A DNA stretch of 64,000 nt. It comes from Micromonospora phaseoli (GTDB lineage Bacteria > Actinomycetota > Actinomycetes > Mycobacteriales > Micromonosporaceae). Position numbers and translations under genes: made by a program. The stretch is taken from positions 143,696-207,695 of the forward strand of contig NZ_FNYV01000011.1 in NCBI RefSeq assembly GCF_900109115.1. The letters run 5' to 3'. The notes below the pieces were generated by a model that made no database searches, was not told where the DNA came from, and saw nothing but the letters and a program-made list of their open reading frames with translations. Below are positions 57,172 through 64,000 of this stretch, one piece after another (position 1 is the stretch's first letter; each line of letters begins with the position of its first letter).

Positions 57172-58353
57172 ATGCGGACCGCGGTGGTGGTCGGCGGTGG
57201 GCTCGGCGGCCTGGCGGTCTCCGGCGCGCTGGCCCGCTCGGGTTGGCAGGTCACCCTCCTGGAACGGGCCGACCGGATCCGCCCGGAGCCGACCGCCGTG
57301 GTGCTCTGGCCCAACGGGGTCCGCGCGCTGCGCTCCCTGGACCTCGGTGCCGGCCTGGACGCCATCGCCACCGGACTACCCGACGGCGGGGTGCGCCGCC
57401 CCGACGGGCACTGGCTGGTGCAGCCCCGGCAGACACCAACCGAACGCCTGCCCGTGGTGGTGCACCGGGAGGATCTGCACGACGCGCTGATCGCGGGTCT
57501 GGGTGAGCGGGTCGAGCTGCGTACCGGGGTGACCGTGCGGACGGTACGCGCGGTCTCCGGCGAGCGGCCCGCGGTCAGCGACGGCCGGCACACGTACGAG
57601 GCGGATCTGGTGGTCGCGGCCGACGGCACGGACAGCGTGATCCGCCGTCAGCTCGCCCCGGAGGCGGGCGTGGTCAGCTCCGGGTGCGCCGCCTGGCGGG
57701 CGGTGATCCCGTGGTACCGGGCACCGAGCCTGCCCGGGCCCGTCGGCGGTGAGATCCTCGGCGCTGGCTACCGCTTCGTGGCTGCCTCGCTGGGTGAGCG
57801 CGGTTCTTCCGGCGCCTCCAGCCGGGGCGGCATCTACTGGATGGCGACCGCGGCCGGCGCGCCCCGCCCCGAGCCGCCCGAGAAGCAGCTGGCGTTGCTG
57901 CGCCGGTGGTACGCCGGCTGGCCCGCCCCGGTCGACGAGCTGCTGGCCGCGACCGACCCGACCGACCTGGTGCAGCACGAGATCCGGGAGCTGCGCCCGT
58001 TGCCGCGCTCGTACGGCTTCCCGGTCGGATCCGGCGGGGTGGTGCTGCTCGGCGACGCCGCCCACGCCATGCCGCCGCACCTGGGGCAGGGCTCCTGTCT
58101 CGCCTTCGAGGACGCCGCGACGCTCGCCGCGCTGCTGCGCGAGTCGTCCCTGCCGGACGCGGTGGTGGCGTACGACCGGGCGCGGCGGCCCCGTGCGGCG
58201 GCCGTGGTCCGGCAGACCCGCCGGATGTCGGCTGTGCTGCAGACCCGCGGCCGACTGGCCCTACGGGCCCGCGACGCCGCACTCGGCGCCATCACCCCTC
58301 GTCTGCTCGGCAGCGCCTCCTCGGTCGCCGCCCAGTGGCGGCCCCCGGTCTGA
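57172..58353 (+). CDS. FAD-dependent monooxygenase (PHBH-like aromatic hydroxylase family)
   Basis: A 393-residue flavoprotein. The dinucleotide fold AVVVGGGLGGLAVSGALARS is at the N-terminus, LVVAADGTDSVIRRQ is the DG motif and VLLGDAAHAMPPHLGQGSCL is the GD motif that binds FAD ribityl. The family hydroxylates or otherwise oxidises aromatic and polyketide substrates with NAD(P)H and O2. ATG 57172 has GAGGGGG 8 nt upstream and begins 19 bp after lgt, but a link to lipoprotein synthesis is unlikely. The substrate is unknown. Confidence 0.9.
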   Translation: MRTAVVVGGGLGGLAVSGALARSGWQVTLLERADRIRPEPTAVVLWPNGVRALRSLDLGAGLDAIATGLPDGGVRRPDGHWLVQPRQTPTERLPVVVHREDLHDALIAGLGERVELRTGVTVRTVRAVSGERPAVSDGRHTYEADLVVAADGTDSVIRRQLAPEAGVVSSGCAAWRAVIPWYRAPSLPGPVGGEILGAGYRFVAASLGERGSSGASSRGGIYWMATAAGAPRPEPPEKQLALLRRWYAGWPAPVDELLAATDPTDLVQHEIRELRPLPRSYGFPVGSGGVVLLGDAAHAMPPHLGQGSCLAFEDAATLAALLRESSLPDAVVAYDRARRPRAAAVVRQTRRMSAVLQTRGRLALRARDAALGAITPRLLGSASSVAAQWRPPV

Positions 58354-58384
58354 CGGCTCGTCCGCCCCTCCGCAACCTGCGCCT

Positions 58385-58414
58385 ACCGCCCGCCGTCTGC
58401 TGCCGTCGGGCGGT
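58385..58414. terminator. Hairpin after the FAD monooxygenase
   Basis: ACCGCCCG and CGGGCGGT, a perfect 8-bp stem around a 14-nt loop, 31 bp after the stop. Probable terminator; no U-tract. Confidence 0.5.
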
Positions 58415-58578
58415 TCGTCACGTCCGGACTCGCCTTGCTCTGGTGGTCTCACCTGAGTCGATGACCCGCGAAGCGGGAGCGCGGTAGGGGCTGGCCGCGC
58501 CGGCTGCCGGATCACCCGCTGTACACACGATCTTCCTGGCAGTTGTGATCAAAAGCCGCGAGCTCTCGTAACAACACG

Positions 58579-58607
58579 TTGACAAGTCGAAATGTTTAAG
58601 CGAGCGT
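58579..58607 (+). promoter_or_regulatory. Promoter of the LamG/DNRLRE surface protein
   Basis: TTGACA (58579-58584), a 17-bp spacer and GAGCGT (58602-58607), one base from the TAGCGT box used elsewhere here. The surrounding 58540-58620 stretch is AT-rich for this genome. A start near 58614 leaves GGGGGAGGG (58624-58632) as ribosome site. Confidence 0.6.
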
Positions 58608-58638
58608 GACAGATCAATTCCACGGGGGAGGGTTTACT

Positions 58639-61497
58639 TTGGCGCGTCAACTTTTATTCCGGCCTGATCTGAATCGGTCCGGTCGGTCGCGTTGGTTGCC
58701 GGTCGCACTGGCCGCGGCACTGCTCGGATCGGGGCTTGCCGTCGTGTCCGACGAGCCCGAGGCCGCGCTGGCCGGGCAGGCATCGAGTGCCGACTGCTCG
58801 ATCAGGCAAGCTGCCGACGAGATGGCGGCTGCCGCACTGGCCGCCGAGTGCGGCGTCTCGGTCGAGGTGTTGAGTGAGCGGACCGAGCACGAGCAGGTGG
58901 TGGTGGACCCCGCGGGTACCCAGACGCTGACCGTCGCGGCGGTGCCGCAGCGGGTACGCCGGACCGACGGTTCGTGGGCGGCGATCGATCCGAACCTGTC
59001 GGTGAAGGGCGGTGCGGTGGTGCCGGCGGCGACGCTGGCAGACGTTCGCTTCTCGGCCGGCGGGTCGGGTCCGCTGGCGACGTGGCAGGCGAGTGGTTCG
59101 TCGTTCACGCTCTCGTGGCCGTTGGGTGCGTTGCCGGTGCCGCGGCTCAAGGGTGCGACAGCGGTGTACGACGGCGTCCTGCCGGGGGTGAATCTGCACG
59201 TCACCGCGTTGCCGGAAGGTTTCTCACACTCGGTGGAGATCCTCAACTCGGCCGCGGCGGCGAACCCGGCGGTACGCCAGTTGCGGTACGCGCTCGGCGG
59301 CAACACGCAGGTCGAGCGGGATGCCGAGGGCGGGCTGCGGCTGCTCGATCCGGCCGGGGAGTTGGTGGCGGTCTCGCACGCGGCCTCGATGTGGGACTCG
59401 TCGCTGGATCCGTCGATCGCCGGCGAGTTCGATCCAGCGCGCGCCGGTCCCCCGGCGCAGGCCGAGCCGGCTACCGCTGCGGAGCCGGGCGCCACGTCGC
59501 AGCATGCCGACGTCACGGTGAAGCTCGCCGGCGCTGATCTGACCGTGCTCGCGGACGAGTCCATGCTGGACGATCCCGCGGTCACCTGGCCGGTCTTCAT
59601 CGATCCGCCGTTCAACGGGTTGCGCTCCAAGTGGGCGTACGCGAACAGCGCGAACAAGAACTGGGACGTGGGCAACCGGGCCTGGGTGGGTCGTAACCCG
59701 TACGACGGGGTGCGGTACCGGTCGTTCTTCGACTTCAACGTCTCGGCGCTGCGGGGCACCCAGATCCTGGCGGCGAAGGTGACCATGAAGCTCGACCACT
59801 CGTGGTCGTGCGACCCGACGTGGGTGCACCTGTATCGCACCAACACGGACGGCATCACGTCTTCCAGCGGCGGGCGGATGGCCTGGTCGACCCGGCCGCT
59901 GCCGTCGTCGCACTGGCTGGACTCGTGGGAGGGCAGGGCGAACGAGGCCGGTGGTTGCGGTTCGGTCCAGCCGGACGCGGACGCGGTCTTCGAGGGCACC
60001 ACGCTGAAGAACAACGTGCAGGCGCGGGCGACGGCGAACGCGACGACCTACACGGTCGGGTTGTGTGCCTGCAACAGCAGCGGTGAGTACGAGTCGACGC
60101 AGGACCGGTGGAAGAAGTTCTACACCGACAAGACGTACCTGGTCGTGACGTACGACAAGAAGCCGAATCCGCCGGTGGGGCAGGCGTTCTTGACGACGAC
60201 GGACTGCCACAAGGCGTGCACGTCGCCGGCGGTGGTACGGACCACGACACCGACGTTGCGGGCCAACGTGTCCGACCCGTACAACGGGAACCTGCGGACC
60301 ACCTTCGAGGTGCGTGCGTCAGCGTCGGCCACGGCGACCTTGGTGGCGGGCAACGCGGCGGCGCCGGTGACGACAGCCGCCCCGGGTACCGCGACCTGGC
60401 GGGTGCCGTCCGGGTTGGCCAACGGGTCGACCTACTACTGGCGGGCGCAGTCCAAGGATGAGAACAACCTGGTCGGCGACTGGTCGGCCTGGCAGACGGT
60501 GAGTGTGGACACGTCACCGCCGGCTGTCTCCTCGGTCTCCTCGTCGCAGTACCCGCTGCGCGCGTGGGGTGCCGTGGTGGGCACCTCGGGGACGTTCGTG
60601 GCGAACGGTGGATCGGACGTCGCGGAGTTCACCTGGTGGGTGGACAGCGGGTCGGCGACCACGGTGCCGGCCACGGGCACCAGCCCGAAGACGATCTCGG
60701 TGGCACACACACCGACCACCGACATGGTGCACACCCTGAACGTGGTGGCCAAGGACGTCGCCGGCAACGCCGGCCCGACGTACGCGCACCAGTTCTGGGT
60801 GTCGCCGCTGCCGAACAAGTACGCCCGTTGGAAGCTCGACGAGTTGTCGGGCGTAGCGGCGGCGGACTCGGGGTCGGGTGGTAGCGCGTTGTCGCCGGGC
60901 ACGTTGGCCGGTTCGGTGTCGTTCACGCCGGGCTACCTGGGCAACGCCGCCTCGTTCACCGGCACGGGTGGCCAGATCACCACGAGTGGGCCGGTGCTGG
61001 ACACCACCAAGAGCTTCACGGTGATGGCCTGGGTCCGCGCGTCGGACCTGGCCGCGCACGACTATCAGATCGTGCTGAGCCAGGACGGTACGACGGCCAG
61101 CCGCTTCCAGCTGATGTACAACAAGGACGCCAACGGCGGCGCGGGTGGCTGGTGCTTTGCCATGCGACCCACCGACGGTGGCGACTCCACGAGTGCCTGC
61201 ACGGACGGGGCGTCCTGGGGGTTGCCGGCGGCGGGCAACTGGGTGCATCTCGCCGGGGTGTACGACGTGGCAGCCGGCAAGATCCGTGCGTACGTGATGG
61301 GTGACCCGCTCAGCTGCGGTGGTGAGATCGCCGAGACGGCCTTCACCGGTACGTGGTCGGCGACCGGGTCGTTCGCGATCGGCCGTGGCCTGTCCTCCGG
61401 TACGGCCGCGAACCGTTGGCGCGGCGAGATCGATGACGTCTACGCGTTCCAGCGCACCTTGTCGGCCTGGGAGATCTGCCAGCAAGCCGTTCAGTGA
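58639..61497 (+). CDS. Exported DNRLRE/LamG domain surface protein
   Basis: A 952-residue exported protein. TTG 58639 is chosen: GGGGGAGGG lies 6 nt upstream, and the earlier in-frame GTG 58606 falls inside the -10 box. Residues 1-45 are a signal peptide (RSRWLPVALAAALLGSGLAV). Residues 60-310 resemble the beta-rich N-terminal part of actinobacterial RHS-linked proteins. About 315-505 is DNRLRE-like (VRYRSFFDFNVSALRGTQIL), then Fn3-like segments (WRVPSGLANGSTYYWRAQSK), and 730-950 is a LamG/concanavalin-like domain (FTVMAWVRASDLAAHDYQIV). Codon 6 is TTA. It probably acts at the cell surface together with the RHS-like protein encoded next. Confidence 0.85.
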   Translation: MARQLLFRPDLNRSGRSRWLPVALAAALLGSGLAVVSDEPEAALAGQASSADCSIRQAADEMAAAALAAECGVSVEVLSERTEHEQVVVDPAGTQTLTVAAVPQRVRRTDGSWAAIDPNLSVKGGAVVPAATLADVRFSAGGSGPLATWQASGSSFTLSWPLGALPVPRLKGATAVYDGVLPGVNLHVTALPEGFSHSVEILNSAAAANPAVRQLRYALGGNTQVERDAEGGLRLLDPAGELVAVSHAASMWDSSLDPSIAGEFDPARAGPPAQAEPATAAEPGATSQHADVTVKLAGADLTVLADESMLDDPAVTWPVFIDPPFNGLRSKWAYANSANKNWDVGNRAWVGRNPYDGVRYRSFFDFNVSALRGTQILAAKVTMKLDHSWSCDPTWVHLYRTNTDGITSSSGGRMAWSTRPLPSSHWLDSWEGRANEAGGCGSVQPDADAVFEGTTLKNNVQARATANATTYTVGLCACNSSGEYESTQDRWKKFYTDKTYLVVTYDKKPNPPVGQAFLTTTDCHKACTSPAVVRTTTPTLRANVSDPYNGNLRTTFEVRASASATATLVAGNAAAPVTTAAPGTATWRVPSGLANGSTYYWRAQSKDENNLVGDWSAWQTVSVDTSPPAVSSVSSSQYPLRAWGAVVGTSGTFVANGGSDVAEFTWWVDSGSATTVPATGTSPKTISVAHTPTTDMVHTLNVVAKDVAGNAGPTYAHQFWVSPLPNKYARWKLDELSGVAAADSGSGGSALSPGTLAGSVSFTPGYLGNAASFTGTGGQITTSGPVLDTTKSFTVMAWVRASDLAAHDYQIVLSQDGTTASRFQLMYNKDANGGAGGWCFAMRPTDGGDSTSACTDGASWGLPAAGNWVHLAGVYDVAAGKIRAYVMGDPLSCGGEIAETAFTGTWSATGSFAIGRGLSSGTAANRWRGEIDDVYAFQRTLSAWEICQQAVQ

Positions 61498-61506
61498 TCA
61501 CCGATT

Positions 61507-61585
61507 GACGGGTTCCGAGGGCAGCCGGTCCGGCCTCAGGCCGTGCTGGTCTGATCCACGCCGTTCTGGCTGCCCGGAACCCGTC
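61507..61585. terminator. Long branched hairpin between the two exported-protein genes
   Basis: GACGGGTTCCGAGGGCAGCC (61507-61526) pairs with GGCTGCCCGGAACCCGTC (61568-61585): 18 bp with one 2-nt bulge. The loop holds a second short stem CGGCC/GGCCG (61531-61543). It starts 10 bp after the surface-protein stop. Terminator, or a processing site setting the ratio of the two proteins. Confidence 0.7.
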
Positions 61586-61653
61586 CGGCTCAATTGCGGT
61601 TCGTTCCGTTCCACCTTCGGATTGTCGCGACGAGCAACACGGGGAGCAGCGCT

Positions 61654-64000
61654 ATGAGGGTTGAGATCCATGGTCCTTCGCAGGGGGCGAAGGCGACGGT
61701 GAACAGAAAACCTCGGTTACGGTGGTTGGCCGCGCCGTTGGCCGCGGTGTTGGCGGTGACGATGTTCGAGCAGCCGATGGCTGCCGAGGCTGCCCCGAAG
61801 TGGGAGCCGCCGAAGCCGAAGGAGGTCGCTGGACTCAAGGTCACCGATGTCAGGCCCGCCGCCGCGCGGACGGCCTTCTCGGCCGAGTCGCGTTTGGTGC
61901 GTGGTCCGCGGCCGGTGGAGTGGCCGGATGCCGGCGCGGCGACGGCTCGCCCGAAGGTGGCGGGCGCGCATCAGGCCGGTGACCTGCCGGTGACGGTGGC
62001 CGCGGTGGAGCCGGAGGGGTTCGGCGCCCGGGGGCTGGTCGGGCCGGACGTGGTGTCGGTGCGGGTGTTCGACCGGGCGGCCACCGCGCAGGCCGGCGTC
62101 CGGGGTGTGCTGTTGAGCCTGGGCCGCGCGGACGGGAAGTCTGGTGTCGGCCAGGTTTCCGTCGGGGTGGACTACTCGGGTTTCGCGCATGCGTTCGGTG
62201 GGGACTGGGCGTCGCGGCTGCGGCTGGTGCAGCGGCCCGCGTGTGCAGTGAGCACGCCGCAGTTGGCGCAGTGCCAGACGTCGACGCCGGTGCCGACAGT
62301 CAACGACCCGCAGGCGTCGACGTTGTCGGCGCAGGTGGGCCTGTCGGGTGAGGCGGCGACGCTGCTCGCGGTGCAGGCGGAGTCGGGTGGCGACAACGGT
62401 GACTACAAGGCGACCGACCTCTCACCGGCAGGTACCTGGGAGGTGTCGAACCAGACCGGTGACTTCTCCTGGTCGTACGACCTCCGGATGCCGCCGTCAA
62501 CGGGCGGCCCGTCTCCGTCGGTCAGCCTGGCGTACTCGTCGGGCAGCGTGGACGGCATGACCGCGATGACGAACAACCAGGGCGGTTGGGTCGGTGACGG
62601 TTGGACGTCCTGGCCGGGTTACATCGAGCGGCGGTACGACTCCTGCGCGGACGACAACCCGGGCCACAAGACCGGTGACCTGTGCTGGTTCAACGACAAC
62701 GCGACGCTGTCGTTGAACGGTCGGGCGGGTGAGCTGATCCGCGACGGTTCGGTGTGGCGGATGAAGAACGACGACGGTACCAAGATCGAGCGGGTCACCG
62801 ATTCGGCCCGGGCCAACGGTGACAACGACAACGAGTACTGGAAGGTGACCACCACCGACGGGGTGCAGTACTTCTTCGGTTACCACCGGCTGCCGGGCTG
62901 GTCGTCGGGGGATCCGGTGACGAACTCGACGTGGACCGCACCGGTGTACGGCAACAACTCCGGTGAGCCGTGCTACGACTCCACGTTCGCCGACGCCCGC
63001 TGTGACCAGGGGTGGCGGTGGAACCTGGACTACGTTGTCGACCCGAACAACAACTCGCTGGCGTACTTCTACAAGAAGGAGACCGGCGCGTACGGCCGCA
63101 ACAACACGCCGACCCAGCGGACCACCTACGACCGGGGCGGCTACCTGGACCGCATCGAGTACGGCATGCGTAAGGGCGCGGAGTACAGCGCGGCGGCGCC
63201 GTTGCGGGTGATGTTCGAGACCAACGAGCGGTGCCTGTCGAACTGCTGGACGGGTACGGCGTGGACGTCGGATCCGAAGCCGGCCTCGTGGCCGGACACC
63301 CCGTGGGACCAGTTCTGCAAGGAGGCCCCGTGCATCGAGCAGGGCTCGCCGACGTTCTGGTCGGCGCGGCGGCTGACGAAGGTCACCGCGCAGCTGCGTA
63401 ACGGCACGTCGTCGTACCGGGATGTGGAGTCCTGGGCGTTGCGGCAGGAGTTCATCAACGCCGGTACCGGTGAGAGCACGCCGATGTGGCTGCGCGGGAT
63501 CACCCGGACCGGGCACGTCACCACCGCCGGCGGTGTCGCCGTCTCCGACCCGGAGATCACCTTCAACCCGGGGGCCGAGCCGCTGGCCAACCGGGTGGAC
63601 GGGCCGTCGGACCAGCGCACCGAGCTGAACCGGTGGCGGATCAAGCAGATCCGCACCGAGTCCGGCGGCGACATCCTGGTCACCTACTCGGGGCACGACT
63701 GCACCCGCAGCACCCGGCCGACGCCGCACTCGAACACCAAACGCTGCATGCCGGCGTACTTCTCCTGGCCGGGCACTGGTGACCCGACGCTGGACTGGTT
63801 CCACAAGTACGTGGTCACCCGCATCGACCAGGACGACCTGGTCACCGACCAGCCGAACCAGACCACCTTCTACGACTACCTGGACGATCCGGCCTGGGCC
63901 TACAACACCGACGAGTTGACCAAGGACAAGCACCGCACCTGGGGCGACTGGCGCGGCTACGGCCGGGTCCGGGTGCGTCAGGGCGACCCGACCAACGGCG
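61654..64000 (+). CDS. Giant exported RHS/SpvB-like protein, probable polymorphic toxin (3' end outside window)
   Basis: Open from ATG 61654 to the end of the window, 782 codons without a stop. GGGGAG lies 7 nt before the ATG. A signal peptide (RKPRLRWLAAPLAAVLAVTM, cut after AEAAP) is followed by a region with VSVGVDYSGFAHAFGGDW. From about residue 265 it resembles the N-terminal part of actinobacterial RHS proteins: FSWSYDLRMPPSTGGPSPSV, LAYSSGSVDGM, GDGWTSWPGYIERRYDSC, YYFFGYHRL-like QYFFGYHRLPGW and LDYVVDPNNNSLAYFY. RHS/YD shells, a protease or HINT domain and a variable toxin tip would lie beyond the window. Codon 22 is TTA. GTG 61699 is an alternative start. Toxin nature is an inference from family. 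Confidence 0.82.
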   Translation, partial: MRVEIHGPSQGAKATVNRKPRLRWLAAPLAAVLAVTMFEQPMAAEAAPKWEPPKPKEVAGLKVTDVRPAAARTAFSAESRLVRGPRPVEWPDAGAATARPKVAGAHQAGDLPVTVAAVEPEGFGARGLVGPDVVSVRVFDRAATAQAGVRGVLLSLGRADGKSGVGQVSVGVDYSGFAHAFGGDWASRLRLVQRPACAVSTPQLAQCQTSTPVPTVNDPQASTLSAQVGLSGEAATLLAVQAESGGDNGDYKATDLSPAGTWEVSNQTGDFSWSYDLRMPPSTGGPSPSVSLAYSSGSVDGMTAMTNNQGGWVGDGWTSWPGYIERRYDSCADDNPGHKTGDLCWFNDNATLSLNGRAGELIRDGSVWRMKNDDGTKIERVTDSARANGDNDNEYWKVTTTDGVQYFFGYHRLPGWSSGDPVTNSTWTAPVYGNNSGEPCYDSTFADARCDQGWRWNLDYVVDPNNNSLAYFYKKETGAYGRNNTPTQRTTYDRGGYLDRIEYGMRKGAEYSAAAPLRVMFETNERCLSNCWTGTAWTSDPKPASWPDTPWDQFCKEAPCIEQGSPTFWSARRLTKVTAQLRNGTSSYRDVESWALRQEFINAGTGESTPMWLRGITRTGHVTTAGGVAVSDPEITFNPGAEPLANRVDGPSDQRTELNRWRIKQIRTESGGDILVTYSGHDCTRSTRPTPHSNTKRCMPAYFSWPGTGDPTLDWFHKYVVTRIDQDDLVTDQPNQTTFYDYLDDPAWAYNTDELTKDKHRTWGDWRGYGRVRVRQGDPTNG

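Noticed and set aside
58647..60014. Long minus-strand open frame (455 residues) opposite the LamG protein
   Set aside because: Antisense shadow; no start signals and composition biased to Ser/Ala/Arg as expected of reverse frames.
62497..63933. Minus-strand open frame of 478 residues opposite the RHS-like gene
   Set aside because: Antisense shadow; the plus-strand frame has coherent RHS-family sequence throughout.

Overview
The window is a contiguous piece of a very GC-rich (roughly 70-75 % by eye) actinobacterial chromosome. The gene order (murT/gatD, mraZ-rsmH-ftsL-ftsI-murE-murF-mraY-ftsW-murG-murC-ftsQ-ftsZ-yggS-sepF-yggT-wag31), the meso-diaminopimelate type MurE, bifunctional PriA, Wag31, SepF, frequent GTG starts and many apparently leaderless promoters all fit Actinomycetota. 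Two repeat families in the window (a GTGAGCGCGAGGAACGC module and a TTGATCAAGAAGTTTGCGTC palindrome) look to me like intergenic repeats of Micromonosporaceae; that placement is from memory and was not searched.

Region 1 (1-27.9 kb) is the division and cell-wall (dcw) cluster and its tail. gatD and murT (lipid II amidation) face away from mraZ. The plus-strand genes then run through peptidoglycan precursor synthesis (murE, murF, mraY, murG, murC), septal synthesis (ftsL, ftsI, ftsW, ftsQ), the Z ring (ftsZ, sepF) and polar growth (wag31). Strong hairpins at 6.90 kb and 11.19 kb, and promoters before mraZ, murE and ftsZ, divide the cluster into several probable transcription units. The tail holds a DksA/TraR-like zinc-finger protein, lspA, rluD, an uncharacterised membrane protein, a ParA/MinD-like ATPase with a long disordered N-terminus, another membrane protein and a convergent LON-domain protein.

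Region 2 (27.9-34.9 kb) is the histidine operon hisD-hisC-hisB-(small membrane ORF)-hisH-(small membrane ORF)-priA-(NADPH oxidoreductase)-hisF. No trpF is seen in the window although trpC, trpB and trpA are present, so PriA probably serves both histidine and tryptophan synthesis. hisG, hisE, trpD and trpG are also not in the window.

Region 3 (34.9-48.8 kb) is an accessory block lying between hisF and hisI, which I recall as close neighbours in Streptomyces. It holds a winged-helix-like protein, a MocR regulator divergent from a YczE membrane protein, a fatty acyl-CoA ligase, an orphan class I terpene synthase, a TIGR03085-like protein, a heterodimeric ABC exporter with one degenerate ATPase site, an iron-box-controlled DUF2470 protein, and an ATPase/permease/TetR set divergent from a MerR regulator.

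Region 4 (48.9-58.4 kb) is a tryptophan block: a nucleotidyltransferase fused in frame to HisI, then trpE, a Trp-linked membrane protein, trpC, trpB, a 24-codon ORF, trpA, lgt and a flavin monooxygenase.

Region 5 (58.4-64 kb) is a probable exported-protein locus: a DNRLRE/LamG surface protein followed by an RHS/SpvB-like giant exported protein that runs off the window. Both genes carry a TTA codon near the start. This locus, the NTase-HisI fusion and the start-codon repeat module are the most interesting items. No tRNA, rRNA, CRISPR array, transposase or origin was recognised.
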